From: Halohasta litorea
GTDB taxonomy: Archaea > Halobacteriota > Halobacteria > Halobacteriales > Haloferacaceae
Assembly (NCBI RefSeq): GCF_024494645.1
Contig: NZ_JANHDJ010000002.1
Span: 434,001 to 498,000, forward strand
DNA length: 64,000 bases
Direction of reading: 5' to 3'
Below are positions 8,069-16,832 of the stretch, piece by piece (position 1 is the stretch's first letter; each line of letters begins with the position of its first letter). The translations under genes and the position numbers were made by a program. The notes beneath the pieces were generated by a model. That model saw nothing but the letters and a program-made list of their open reading frames with translations, did not search any database and was not told the DNA's origin.

Positions 8069-9217
8069 ATGAGTGAGATCCCGATCGCCGATCCCGACAT
8101 CGGCCCCGACGAACACCGCCGCGTCCAGGAGGTCCTCGATAGCGGTCGGCTCGCCGACGGGCCGACCGTCCGCTCGTTCGAGGCCGCCTTCGCCGACTTC
8201 TGTGGGGCCGACCACGGGGTCGCCACCTCCAACGGGACGACGGCGCTCGAAACCGCGGTCCGTGCGGTCGGACTCGACGCCGACGACACCGTGTTGACCT
8301 CGCCGTTTTCCTTTATCGCCAGCGCCAACGCGATCCAACTGGCGGGACCGTCGGTCGCCTTCGCGGATATCGACCCCGAAACCTACAATCTCGATCCCAA
8401 GGCGGTCGAAGCCGCCGTGGCCGACCGGGAGGTCGACGCCATCCTCGCGGTCCACCTCTACGGCCTCCCGGCCCCGATGGACCGGCTCCGCGAGATCGCC
8501 GACGAATACGATTGTCTCCTCATCGAGGACGCCGCCCAGGCACACGGGGCCGCCATCGACGGTCGACGGACTGGCTCGCTCGGGGATGCGGCCTGTTTCT
8601 CGTTTTATCCGACCAAGAACATGACCACCGGCGAGGGCGGGATGGTCCTCACCGACGACGCCGACATCGCCGAGCGGGCGGCCCGATTCGTCAACCACGG
8701 CCGAACCGAGGGCTACGAACACGCGACGGTCGGCCACAACTACCGGCTGACCAGCATCAGCGGCGCGCTCGGCCTCGCCCAACTGGAGAAACTCCCCGAC
8801 TACACCGCGGCCCGGCGGGCACACGCCGAGGCACTCTCCGAGGCCCTCGCTCCCGTCGAGTCGATCATCACACCGACCGAACCAGACGGGTTCACACACG
8901 TCTATCACCAGTACACGGTCCGAACCGACGACCGGGAGATGTTCCGGTCATATCTCGATGCGGCCGACGTCGACACCGCAGTCTACTACCCGACACCGAT
9001 CCACCACCAGCCGCCGTACGACCACCTCGATGTTAGGGCACCGGAAGCCGAACGCGCTGCCAAGCAAGTGGTCTCGCTGCCCGTCCATCCTGGACTCTCG
9101 GATGCTGATGTCGATCGACTGACGACACTGCTCCGTGCATACGGGCGGATCGACGACCCGACCGAGATCGAAGAGCCACCCACGGCCGTCGAACCGGGGG
9201 GTGAGTCGGATGACTGA
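8069..9217 (+). CDS. DegT/DnrJ/EryC1/StrS sugar-nucleotide aminotransferase (WbpE-like)
   Basis: A 382-residue PLP enzyme from ATG 8069. Visible family features are the 'TSNGTTALE' phosphate-binding turn (about 53-61), 'IEDAAQAHGA' with the PLP-contacting Asp154, and the Schiff-base Lys183 in 'FSFYPTKNMTTGEGG'. Family members transfer an amino group from glutamate to a keto-sugar nucleotide. The next gene is a Gfo/Idh dehydrogenase overlapping by 8 nt (ATGACTGA), the arrangement of WbpB/WbpE, which make the 3-amino group of UDP-GlcNAc(3NH2)A. An in-frame start far upstream would include the promoter region and was rejected. The exact substrate is inferred. Confidence 0.9.
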   Translation: MSEIPIADPDIGPDEHRRVQEVLDSGRLADGPTVRSFEAAFADFCGADHGVATSNGTTALETAVRAVGLDADDTVLTSPFSFIASANAIQLAGPSVAFADIDPETYNLDPKAVEAAVADREVDAILAVHLYGLPAPMDRLREIADEYDCLLIEDAAQAHGAAIDGRRTGSLGDAACFSFYPTKNMTTGEGGMVLTDDADIAERAARFVNHGRTEGYEHATVGHNYRLTSISGALGLAQLEKLPDYTAARRAHAEALSEALAPVESIITPTEPDGFTHVYHQYTVRTDDREMFRSYLDAADVDTAVYYPTPIHHQPPYDHLDVRAPEAERAAKQVVSLPVHPGLSDADVDRLTTLLRAYGRIDDPTEIEEPPTAVEPGGESDD

Positions 9218-10160
9218 GCGGCTGGCAGTCGGGGTGATCGGGGTCGGGAGTATGGGCCAACACCACGCTCGCGTCTATCACGAGCTGCCGACGGTCGATC
9301 TGGTCGGCGTTGCTGACGTCGACGCCCAACAGGCCACCGAGACCGCCGAACAGTACGGGACGACGCCGATGTCGGTCGACTCGCTGTTGTCGGTCGCGGA
9401 TGCGGTGTCGATCGTCGTTCCGACGGCCTACCACTACGAGATGGGGATGGCGGCGATCGAGGCGGACGTCGACCTGCTGATCGAAAAACCGATCGCCGAC
9501 GATCCGGCAACCGGTCGGGAGCTCCTGACCGCAGCCGACGACGCCGGTCTTACGCTGCAGGTCGGACACGTCGAGCGGTTCAACCCTGCGGTCCGGACGC
9601 TTTCGGAGCTCGCGACCGAGTTGGATGTGATCGCCCTCGACTGCCAGCGGCTCGGCCCGCCGACCAAGCGGGAGATCGACGACGGTGTCGCCATGGATCT
9701 GATGATCCACGACGCCGACATCCTGCTGTCGCTGGTCGAGGCCCCGGTCGCCGATATATATGCCGCCGAGACGGCCGCCGACCAGTACGTTGCGGCGACC
9801 GTCGAGTTCGAAAACGGCATCGTGGCGACCCTTACTGCCAGCCGGGTGACCCAACAGAAAGTCCGGACGCTGTCGGTGACCGCCGAGGACTGCCGGGTCA
9901 CCGTCGACTATATGGCTCAGTCGGTCCGGATCAATCGCCACTCGCTGCCGGAGTACATCGAGTCCGACGGCGACGTCCGGTACCGCCACGAAAACATCAC
10001 CGAGCGGCCGACCGTCGAAAACGGCGAACCACTGAAAAAGGAACTCGCGTCGTTCATCGAGACCGTCCGGACCGGCGGTGAGCCGGTCGTCTCGGCGGCC
10101 GACGGGATTCGCGCGCTCGAATTCGTCCGCCGCGTGACGGACGTGGCCGCACGCGAATGA
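9210..10160 (+). CDS. Gfo/Idh/MocA oxidoreductase (WbpB-like sugar-nucleotide 3-dehydrogenase)
   Basis: A 316-residue protein from ATG 9210, overlapping the aminotransferase by 8 nt and the next gene by 4 nt. The Rossmann motif GVIGVGSMGQHHA (8-20), the EKP motif (92-94) and 'VGHVERFNPAV' (118-128) are all typical of the WlbA/WbpB-like dehydrogenases that oxidise C3 of UDP-GlcNAcA. Its coupling to a DegT aminotransferase supports a 3-keto intermediate passed directly to that enzyme. An in-frame ATG at 9135 lies inside the aminotransferase and lacks domain support. Confidence 0.88.
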   Translation: MTERLAVGVIGVGSMGQHHARVYHELPTVDLVGVADVDAQQATETAEQYGTTPMSVDSLLSVADAVSIVVPTAYHYEMGMAAIEADVDLLIEKPIADDPATGRELLTAADDAGLTLQVGHVERFNPAVRTLSELATELDVIALDCQRLGPPTKREIDDGVAMDLMIHDADILLSLVEAPVADIYAAETAADQYVAATVEFENGIVATLTASRVTQQKVRTLSVTAEDCRVTVDYMAQSVRINRHSLPEYIESDGDVRYRHENITERPTVENGEPLKKELASFIETVRTGGEPVVSAADGIRALEFVRRVTDVAARE

Positions 10161-11497
10161 TCGAACCACTGAGAGATCCCGACGGCTCCGGCCTCGCGGG
10201 TGGCGACCGTACGCTCGATCCGACCGAGATCGGTGTCGCCGTCTACGGGCTGGGTCGGACCGGCCTCGCGCTGTCGGCACTGTCTGCCCGTGTCGTCTCC
10301 GCAGTGACCGCAGCCGACACCGATGGTACCCCCGTGGCGGCGATCCAACACGGAACCTCGCCGGTCTCCGATCCGCTGTTGTCGGAATGTCTGGTCGAGG
10401 CGGCCGACCGCGGGCTCCGGGCGACGACCGACCTCCCGGAGGCCGCCGCCGAGTCGACGGTCCACCTCGTCGCGGTCACCACCGGCCTCCGCGAGGACGA
10501 CGTGCCGGACCTCTCGAGGCTCAGGGCGACGGTCCGCGATATCGCCACCGAGATCTCGCCCGGCGATGTCGTCGTACTCACGACGCCGGTACCGCCGGGG
10601 ACCACCGAGGGGATCGTCGAGTCGACGCTGGTCGAACAAAGCGGGCTGTCGGCCGACGAGTTCGGGCTTGCAGTCTGTGCGCTCCCGGCCGACCCCTCGC
10701 TTCGGTCGATCCGAACCGGCGATTTGGTGGTCGCTGGCACCGACAGGCGGGCCAGTAGCGTCGCTGCGGAGCTGTGTTCCTCGCTGACGACCGGAACCGT
10801 TTCGACGACACCCCAACTCACGACCGCCGAATGTGTCGGGGCGGTCGAACGCACCGCCACCGAGATGCTCCGGTCGCTCAGCAACGAGTTGGCGGTGTCA
10901 GCACCCGACGTCGACGTGCCCGCGGTCGCCGAACTCGTCTCGATGCGGAGCGATCTTCCGGTACCCGGACCCGGCGTCGACGGACAGGAACCGATCGGTG
11001 CTGGCTTCCTTCGTGATGCCTTTGTCGGCCGGACTCCGCTTTTGGACAGCGTCTATGAGTCCTCCCGAGGGTTCCCCTCGCTTATCGCCGAGACGGTCCT
11101 CGACACGCTTGACCACCACCCACCCACCGAGGGCAATACCGAGACGACGATCCTGGTGTTGGGCGTCCCCTCCGAAGAGGGTGGCTCGTCGGCCGAGACG
11201 ATGCCCGTTTCCGTACTGATTCGGGAGCTAACCCGCGCCGAAACGAGGCCACTGGTCTGTGATCCGGTCGCCGACCTCCCGCGGAGCCTCACGCCGCATA
11301 CGGTCTCGATCCAGTCGGCCACCGGGCTCGATCCCGACGCGGTCGTCGTGCTCTCCTTCCGGCTGGCGTTCGAAGACATCGACTGGTCGGCCTATGACGA
11401 CGCGGTCGTCATCGACTGCTGCGGCTCGGAGCTCGACGACGTCGACACCGATGTCCGTCGGCTGGGTGCCTCGGATCTGCTTACAAATAGAGAGTAG
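10157..11497 (+). CDS. Degenerate nucleotide-sugar dehydrogenase homologue (probable pseudoenzyme)
   Basis: A 446-residue protein with the layout of UDP-glucose/UDP-GlcNAc 6-dehydrogenases: an N-terminal 'AVYGLGRTGLALS' Rossmann turn (28-40), 'SPGDVVVLTTPVPPGTTEG', and a C-terminal UDP-binding-like domain. Compared with the intact enzyme at 19557, the catalytic Cys segment GVGGHCIP is replaced by GVDGQEPI (273-280). The catalytic Lys of ESVKVFE is replaced by Gly228 in ECVGAVE. The FCPERT segment becomes VCALPAD. It is a full-length, intact ORF, translationally coupled (ATGA) to the WbpB-like gene, so it is not an obvious pseudogene. It may bind a sugar nucleotide or a partner as a scaffold or regulator. 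Confidence 0.82.
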   Translation: MIEPLRDPDGSGLAGGDRTLDPTEIGVAVYGLGRTGLALSALSARVVSAVTAADTDGTPVAAIQHGTSPVSDPLLSECLVEAADRGLRATTDLPEAAAESTVHLVAVTTGLREDDVPDLSRLRATVRDIATEISPGDVVVLTTPVPPGTTEGIVESTLVEQSGLSADEFGLAVCALPADPSLRSIRTGDLVVAGTDRRASSVAAELCSSLTTGTVSTTPQLTTAECVGAVERTATEMLRSLSNELAVSAPDVDVPAVAELVSMRSDLPVPGPGVDGQEPIGAGFLRDAFVGRTPLLDSVYESSRGFPSLIAETVLDTLDHHPPTEGNTETTILVLGVPSEEGGSSAETMPVSVLIRELTRAETRPLVCDPVADLPRSLTPHTVSIQSATGLDPDAVVVLSFRLAFEDIDWSAYDDAVVIDCCGSELDDVDTDVRRLGASDLLTNRE

Positions 11498-11520
11498 ACG
11501 GTCGATGTCGGGGGCTGTTT

Positions 11521-12801
11521 TCACGAACCAGTTCGAGATTTCGCGCCGACAGCGACCACGAGCAGGGCGATCAGCGCGGCGACCGGGCCGAATCCAGGCG
11601 TCCGATCGTCGGTTCCGTCTGTCCCCTCGGTATCGCCGGTCTCGTCGGGGTCGTCGAACGGCGAATCGTCGGTACTCTCATCGGGATCGCCGACGGTGAG
11701 TGTGGCCTGCTCGGTGCCGACACCGATCTCGTAGCGCCCGGCTTCGCCGAACTGCTGGGTGAACTCGACGGTCCGCTCCTCGCCCGCGGGCACGGTCACG
11801 GTTTCCGTCTGGAGGTCGGTGTCGTAGACCCGGAGCTGTGCCTCGTAAGTCCACTCGACGGAGCCGGGGTTTTCGATGGTCGCCGACAGCGTTGCGGTGT
11901 CGCCGGGGTCGATCCGGTCGGTATCGAGACTCACCGACCGCGGTGCGGGCGTCGTCGACGTGCTTCGAACTGCCACCGGTTCGTCGAGACTGTCGAGTTC
12001 GATGTGTTCGACATCGTCGTCGTCGCCACTGGATGGGACGACGACATCCCAATCGTCGACGATACCGTTGTATCCCGCGTTCGCCTCCGGTCTGTCCGGT
12101 GGGACATCGGGCCGCCGCTCGTCGCCGTAGCGGTGATAGGACTCGTTGTTGAACGCTGGGTTGATGACGATCGACGCGTCGTTTTCGAGTCCGCGGTAGG
12201 CGACGCCGTCGCTCCGTCCGGTCGTCCAGACCCAACTCAGCAGGGCGTCGGTACCGACCGGCGCTGCGCCGTCGTTGCCGGGTGCGCCAGCCCGGTGGGC
12301 CGCATCGAGCCGGAAGATGTCGTCTTTCGACTCGTTTTCGGTGAGCCAGCCGTACTCGTCGTCGATGACGGCCCACTCGCCACTCTCAGGAAGCCCGTCT
12401 ACGGTCCAACTCAGCGAGCCGCCAGGGGTTCCTTGGGACTGTTCCTCGTGGTATCTGTCGTGTACTGCCACGAGACTCACCCCCTGTGGTCCCTCGTACA
12501 GCAGGAGGATACTCGTGTCGTCCCGCTGATAGTCGGTTGTGCCCACGGAGCTAAACGACCGCCCCCAGGACGGATCGTCCCGACTGCCGACGTACGGATG
12601 GCGGTAGTCGTAGAACTCCTCGACGGTCTCGTCTCCGGAGACCGGCTCGACCGAGAGCACTTGCTCTCCCTGGACGATCTGGTAGACGCGGTCCGACTCC
12701 GAGCCGGTGTGACTGTCCGCATAGACGACCGGGGCCACAAGCGACGTGAGTAGGAGGGAAGCGAGGAGCCCAGACAGGATACTCATGCGGCCCCTACGCA
12801 T
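11521..12801 (-). CDS. Secreted PGF-CTERM surface protein, paralogue A
   Basis: A 426-residue secreted protein. It has an N-terminal signal peptide (MRRGRMSILSGLLASLLL, cleavage near 'VYADSH') and a large acidic ectodomain. A CARDB/Ig-like repeat lies at about 290-375 ('SLDTDRIDPGDTATLSATIEN'). The C-terminal tripartite signal is an acidic linker, the PGFGP motif, a hydrophobic helix and a short basic tail. That is the PGF-CTERM signal processed by archaeosortase A with lipid attachment. It is a tandem paralogue of the 13098-14300 protein; both share 'YQIV/LV', 'GVSLVAVHDKYHE' and 'DGVAYRGL' blocks. The start is supported by the matching MRRGR opening in the paralogue. It converges on the operon ending at 11497. 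Confidence 0.85.
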   Translation of the reverse strand: MRRGRMSILSGLLASLLLTSLVAPVVYADSHTGSESDRVYQIVQGEQVLSVEPVSGDETVEEFYDYRHPYVGSRDDPSWGRSFSSVGTTDYQRDDTSILLLYEGPQGVSLVAVHDRYHEEQSQGTPGGSLSWTVDGLPESGEWAVIDDEYGWLTENESKDDIFRLDAAHRAGAPGNDGAAPVGTDALLSWVWTTGRSDGVAYRGLENDASIVINPAFNNESYHRYGDERRPDVPPDRPEANAGYNGIVDDWDVVVPSSGDDDDVEHIELDSLDEPVAVRSTSTTPAPRSVSLDTDRIDPGDTATLSATIENPGSVEWTYEAQLRVYDTDLQTETVTVPAGEERTVEFTQQFGEAGRYEIGVGTEQATLTVGDPDESTDDSPFDDPDETGDTEGTDGTDDRTPGFGPVAALIALLVVAVGAKSRTGS

Positions 12802-13097
12802 ACTGTCTCAGCCTCGGATCCCGTCCCGTCGCCATGTCTCGAAGCTCGTTTCTTCGGCTGCTGTGTTGATGACTCGTCTCTCGGCTCACTGCGCAAAGCG
12901 TCGACCGCATACCCGTTTGTTATGGCTAGCAAAACGAGACACCGAAGAACGTATCGTCTGCCTACTCAGGGTGCAGAACCGAGACGATATCCGACTGTAG
13001 GCGGACTGTTCGATTGTGACCTCCGATACCGTCGTCCAACTGACTGGAGGCGGGGATCGGCTGCAACCGCCGCTGACGTCTCCTGGACCCGACAGCC
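12802..13097. other. Intergenic region with leftward motif
   Basis: About 296 bases between two tandem paralogous genes. It holds the motif copy at 12914-12923 about 115 nt upstream of paralogue A. It probably also holds the terminator of paralogue B. No gene was seen. Confidence 0.45.
12914..12923 (-). promoter_or_regulatory. ATAACAAACG motif upstream of PGF-CTERM paralogue A
   Basis: Read leftward it is ccATAACAAACG, a match in the ATAACAAA core. It is about 118 nt upstream of ATG 12801, nearly the same distance as in paralogue B (about 114 nt). This suggests that promoter and leader were duplicated with the gene. Confidence 0.55.
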
Positions 13098-14300
13098 CTA
13101 GTTGTTTGTTCGATGTCTCGCTCCGAGGACCACTACACAGAGTGCGATCAGTGCGACAGCAGGGCCGAATCCGGGTGCCTGTTCGTCGGTGGTCTCCTCG
13201 CTGTCCGTGTCGGAACTCTCGGGATCACCGACCGTGAGCGTCCGCTGCTCGTCGTCGACGCCGATCTCGTAGACGCCCGTTTGGGAGATCTGTTGGGAGA
13301 ACTCGACGGATCGTTCCTCGCCTGCGGGAACGGTCACCGTTTGGCTCTGCAGCTCGGAGTCACCGATACGGAGGCTCGCCTCGTGGGTCCAGTCGGTGTC
13401 ACCGGGGTTTTCGATCACGGCGGTGATGCGTGCCGGTTCGCCGGGGTCGATGCTGTCGTTTTCGAGCGTCATCTCGCCTAGCCGTGTCGGCTCGGACGTG
13501 CTCCGAATCCGCGTCGGCTCGTGAGTGTGGTGGAAATCCATCCGTTCGAACCCGTCGTCGGTCGGGACGATCGCTACCCAGTCGTCGACTGTACCGTTGT
13601 TTCCGTCGGCAGGGCTCGACGCGTCTTGCTGGTCGTCATGTCGGCGGTAGGATTCCTCATTGAACCCGGGTGTGATCGTTATCGAGGCGTCCTGATTGAG
13701 CCCGCGGTAGGCGACGCCGTCGGTCTCTCCGGTCGACCACTCCCAACTCAACAGGGCGTCGGCCCTCCCCGGTGGCTCGCCGTCGGTTTCGGAGAATCCC
13801 TCCCGGTGGTCCGGGTCGATATAAAACCGGTCGTCGTGTGAGTCGTCCTCGATCCGGCCCGGATCGTCGTCGATCACGGCCCACTCCCCGTCTTCCGGCA
13901 GTCCGCTCACGGTCCAGCTCAGCGAACCGCCCCGCGTCCCCTCGGCCCGGTCCTCATGGTATTTGTCGTGGACGGCCACCAGGCTCACGCCGTCGGGCCC
14001 CTCGTACAGCATGAGCATACTCTTGTCGTCCTCTTGGTACTCGCTCGTGCCCAGGGAGCTACGCGACTGTCCATCCGGATCGCGGGCGTCGTAGAACTCC
14101 TCAACGGGTTCGTCGCCCGCTATCGGGTCGACCGAGATCACTTGGGTCTCATCGTACCCGTGGACGAGCTGATAGGCTCTGTCGCTCTCGTCGTCCGACG
14201 CGTCGTGGGAGTCGGCAGCGACTGTCGGCATGAAGAGCGATGTCACAAGGCACACGACGAGGATACCTGCCAGTAGTGATCCGCGTCTTCCCCTACGCAT
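13098..14300 (-). CDS. Secreted PGF-CTERM surface protein, paralogue B
   Basis: A 400-residue protein from ATG 14300 (MRRGRRGSLLAGILVVCLV), chosen over the in-frame ATG at 14333 because the paralogue at 11521 also opens with MRRGR. It has a signal peptide with a likely cleavage after 'TVAADSH'. An acidic ectodomain carries the same blocks as paralogue A, and a CARDB/Ig-like repeat occupies about 275-355. The C-terminus is an acidic linker, APGFGP, a hydrophobic helix and RHRTNN, a PGF-CTERM archaeosortase A signal. It is presumably lipid-anchored on the outer face of the membrane. The function of the ectodomain is unknown. Confidence 0.85.
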   Translation of the reverse strand: MRRGRRGSLLAGILVVCLVTSLFMPTVAADSHDASDDESDRAYQLVHGYDETQVISVDPIAGDEPVEEFYDARDPDGQSRSSLGTSEYQEDDKSMLMLYEGPDGVSLVAVHDKYHEDRAEGTRGGSLSWTVSGLPEDGEWAVIDDDPGRIEDDSHDDRFYIDPDHREGFSETDGEPPGRADALLSWEWSTGETDGVAYRGLNQDASITITPGFNEESYRRHDDQQDASSPADGNNGTVDDWVAIVPTDDGFERMDFHHTHEPTRIRSTSEPTRLGEMTLENDSIDPGEPARITAVIENPGDTDWTHEASLRIGDSELQSQTVTVPAGEERSVEFSQQISQTGVYEIGVDDEQRTLTVGDPESSDTDSEETTDEQAPGFGPAVALIALCVVVLGARHRTNN

Positions 14301-14408
14301 TTGTCTGCCCCGTGATGCGTAGATCAACGCCACGCCCGGGTCGTCGGGTGATGCTCATAGATTGCGGCTTACGCTGGTCGTTCACAGGCAATCGCAGGCG
14401 ATACTCTC

Positions 14409-14418
14409 GGTTTGTTAT
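14409..14418 (-). promoter_or_regulatory. ATAACAAACC motif upstream of PGF-CTERM paralogue B
   Basis: Read leftward it is tcATAACAAACC, about 114 nt upstream of ATG 14300. An AT-rich stretch (ATTATAATATT) lies just upstream of it on the same strand. Confidence 0.55.
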
Positions 14419-14578
14419 GAATATTATAATCTGAAATCCACTTTTCGTATTCATTCACTTACTAGCTACAGCCTGTTGCTACTCGCGTTCGGTGTGGTTT
14501 CGACGCACCGATCGAACTCCCTCTCGGGAGCGTTGGTGGGTTGCTCGAAACCACCGGATACAGTCCCGAAAGGAGAGT

Positions 14579-14588
14579 ATAACAAAAC
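14579..14588 (+). promoter_or_regulatory. ATAACAAAAC motif upstream of the GT2 gene
   Basis: A near-consensus copy, gtATAACAAAACC, centred about 64 nt upstream of ATG 14647. Confidence 0.55.
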
Positions 14589-14646
14589 CTCGAACCCGCC
14601 CTGTCTCTCGTAGCGGCCGGGCGTGGACCGTCCGCCAGCAACACCA

Positions 14647-15621
14647 ATGTACAATGACCACACAGTCGCTGTTGTCGTTCCGGCATACAACGAATCCGGC
14701 TTCGTCGGTGACGTGATCGACACGCTCCCGGCGTTCGTCGACCGCGCCTACGTCATCGACGACCAGTCGACCGACGACACGTGGGACGAGATTACCGAGG
14801 TCGCCGAGTGCGTCAACGACAGCGTCACCGCGACCGACGGTGGGGCGAGTTTCGAACAGCGCGTCGTGCCGATCCAACACGACGAAAACAGGGGCGTCGG
14901 CGGCGCGATCAAGACCGGCTACCTGCGGGCCCGCGACGATGAGATTGACGTGACTGCCGTAATGGGCGGCGACGGACAGATGGACCCGACGATCCTCGAA
15001 CGCATCATCGAGCCGATCGTCGACGGCGAGGCCGACTACGCGAAGGGAAACCGATTGGTCTATGAGACCGACCACGAGGAGATGCCACGATTTCGGCTGC
15101 TCGGCAACCGACTGTTGACGCTGCTGACGAAGATCGCCAGCGGCTACTGGCGGGTCGGCGACCCCCAGATGGGGTATACGGCGATCTCGCTGGAGGCCCT
15201 CCAGGAGGCCGACATCGAGGGGATGTACGAGTTCTACGGCTACTGCAACGACCTGCTGGTTCGGCTGAACGTCACCGGCCACCGTGTCGCCGACGTGCCC
15301 TCGCCGCTGAACTACGGCGACGAACACAGCGATATCAACTACCTCACCTACATTCCCCGCGTCTCAGTCATGCTACTGCGGACGTTCCTCTGGCGGCTCT
15401 GGTCTGGTCGACGGACGGCTGCGGGCGTCTCGGTCCTCACGCTGTACGTCGCGGGCGCGGTCGGTACCCTCGGCAGTCTGGTGGCTGCGCTCGGAAGCGA
15501 GGAATCCGAGGGCCAGTCGCTTGCGAGCGTCCTCGGCGGACTGTTCGTGTTGGGCCTTGCGATGGTCGTCGACGGACTGACCAACTGGCCGCACAACACG
15601 CGGGTCGATCCCGACGAGTAG
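14647..15621 (+). CDS. Glycosyltransferase family 2 (polyprenyl-phosphate sugar transferase-like)
   Basis: A 324-residue protein. It has an N-terminal GT-A domain: 'VAVVVPAYNESGFVGDVI' (7-24), 'VIDDQSTDDT' (36-45), and 'GVGGAIKTGY' followed by 'MGGDGQMDP' with the DxD-like metal site near residue 112. Two C-terminal membrane helices (about 255-280 and 290-312) follow. This architecture is that of dolichol-phosphate glycosyltransferases, which charge a lipid carrier with sugar on the cytoplasmic face. ATG 14647 was preferred to the GTG at 14623 because the GT-A strand follows immediately. Donor and acceptor are not deducible. Confidence 0.88.
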   Translation: MYNDHTVAVVVPAYNESGFVGDVIDTLPAFVDRAYVIDDQSTDDTWDEITEVAECVNDSVTATDGGASFEQRVVPIQHDENRGVGGAIKTGYLRARDDEIDVTAVMGGDGQMDPTILERIIEPIVDGEADYAKGNRLVYETDHEEMPRFRLLGNRLLTLLTKIASGYWRVGDPQMGYTAISLEALQEADIEGMYEFYGYCNDLLVRLNVTGHRVADVPSPLNYGDEHSDINYLTYIPRVSVMLLRTFLWRLWSGRRTAAGVSVLTLYVAGAVGTLGSLVAALGSEESEGQSLASVLGGLFVLGLAMVVDGLTNWPHNTRVDPDE

Positions 15622-15829
15622 CTGGTTGCTACCGGATGGTATCCGCTGGCTACCGCACGTGTTTATAAACTAACCAGCTGCGTAGCGGACGTTTACAACG
15701 GGATGTGTTTATAACCGTGTGGTTAGATATATTGAATATTCACAATATATTTATAAAGTACGCAGCTAACTATATAAGTCAGCTGGAAAATACGTATTCT
15801 GTGCGACAGTATCGAATCCCGTTGTCGGT
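15622..15829. terminator. AT-rich convergent intergenic region with dispersed inverted repeat
   Basis: About 208 bases between two converging genes, much AT-richer than its surroundings, with several TTTATAAA stretches. An inverted repeat of about 13 bp (core GCTGCGTA at 15677-15684, TACGCAGC at 15759-15766) brackets it. It probably holds the transcription ends of both genes. Confidence 0.4.
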
Positions 15830-16831
15830 TCACGACCGGATACGTTTATAAACCTCCGAAACGAGTGTCATCGCTGGCGTTCCCCGTTCCATCGTCTGGT
15901 AGGTCCGCAGCTGGGGGCCGAACTTCGCCTTATATTTCGAGATCCGTTCGTTGTTCGCGCCGACGAGATCGTACTGGCTGCGTCCGCGCTCGCGGGCCGT
16001 GGTGATGATCTCCCAGTCCAACAGATCGTTGACCGGGATGTCCGTCTCACGCGATCCCCAGGACTGCCAGCCGTAGATCGTCTCGCCCGCTTCGAGCGTG
16101 ATGTGGCCACCGACCAGCTCGCCGTCGACCCGACAGGTGTAGATCCGGAAGCACTCGTCGGGAAGCTCTTCGAAGAGGTCGACCACGAACTCGGGGGTGA
16201 TGTGGAATCCCACGTTCTGATCCTCATGGTAGGTCCGGAGTTCCTGGATCGTCCGTCTGATCTCGCGTTCGCCGCCCTGGCCGATCTCGTAGTCGGCGTC
16301 GTCGGCGTTGGTGATGTTGCTCCGGGCGTCGCTGCTGAACGCCGCCAGGAGATCGTCCTCCGAGCGGTCGAGATCGACGACGTAGGTGTAGCGGGTCGTC
16401 GGCTCGAAACCACCCCAGATCAGCGGCCGCGTGTCGGTGTACTGGACGCTGGTTCGGAGATGGATGTACTTCGGGTCGATCGTCTCGGCGAGCCGCTCCA
16501 GACAGCCACCGATAAATCGGCTGTTGGTCTTCTCCTGGCGGCGCTGTTTCTGTTTGGTGTGGTTCAACAGCGCGGGGCCGAGATAGCTGATCTTGAGGTC
16601 GGGCGGCGGCGAGAAGGCGGTGCTGACCGGCCCCTTCGAGATCTCGAAGAGCGGAAAGAGGCCGACCGGCTCCTGGCCTTTAAATCCCGCGTAGGGGTGT
16701 AGCGTTGCGTCGGCGTGGCGTGCCATCACATCGAGGCTTTCGGCCCGATGAAACGGCGTTGCCTGCGAACTTCGGTCAACGAGATCGTTCCACTCGGCCG
16801 CGTCGTCAAGGGTTGTGATTTCGATTGCCAT
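15830..16831 (-). CDS. FemAB/GNAT-like transferase 1
   Basis: A 333-residue protein of the FemAB-like/BioF2-like GNAT fold. It has an N-terminal 'DLVDRSSQATPFHRAES' block, 'SPPPDLKISYLGPAL', and the C-terminal GNAT half with 'ELVGGHITLEAGETIYGWQSWGS' and 'YDLVGANNERISKYKAKFGPQL'. The last segment is the hallmark of the family in surface-polysaccharide loci. Members transfer aminoacyl or acyl groups; the archaeal donor is unknown. It begins one base after the stop of the AlkP-family gene, so the two form an operon driven from the motif at 18489. A paralogue lies at 22706. Confidence 0.85.
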   Translation of the reverse strand: MAIEITTLDDAAEWNDLVDRSSQATPFHRAESLDVMARHADATLHPYAGFKGQEPVGLFPLFEISKGPVSTAFSPPPDLKISYLGPALLNHTKQKQRRQEKTNSRFIGGCLERLAETIDPKYIHLRTSVQYTDTRPLIWGGFEPTTRYTYVVDLDRSEDDLLAAFSSDARSNITNADDADYEIGQGGEREIRRTIQELRTYHEDQNVGFHITPEFVVDLFEELPDECFRIYTCRVDGELVGGHITLEAGETIYGWQSWGSRETDIPVNDLLDWEIITTARERGRSQYDLVGANNERISKYKAKFGPQLRTYQTMERGTPAMTLVSEVYKRIRS

Positions 16832-16832
16832 C

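Larger units (their letters stand above)
14301..14646. other. Divergent promoter region with two opposed motifs
   Basis: About 345 bases between the surface-protein gene (left) and the glycosyltransferase gene (right). It carries one motif copy in each direction (14409-14418 leftward, 14579-14588 rightward). Another AT-rich patch (14415-14460) lies between them. No gene was recognised. Confidence 0.5.
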
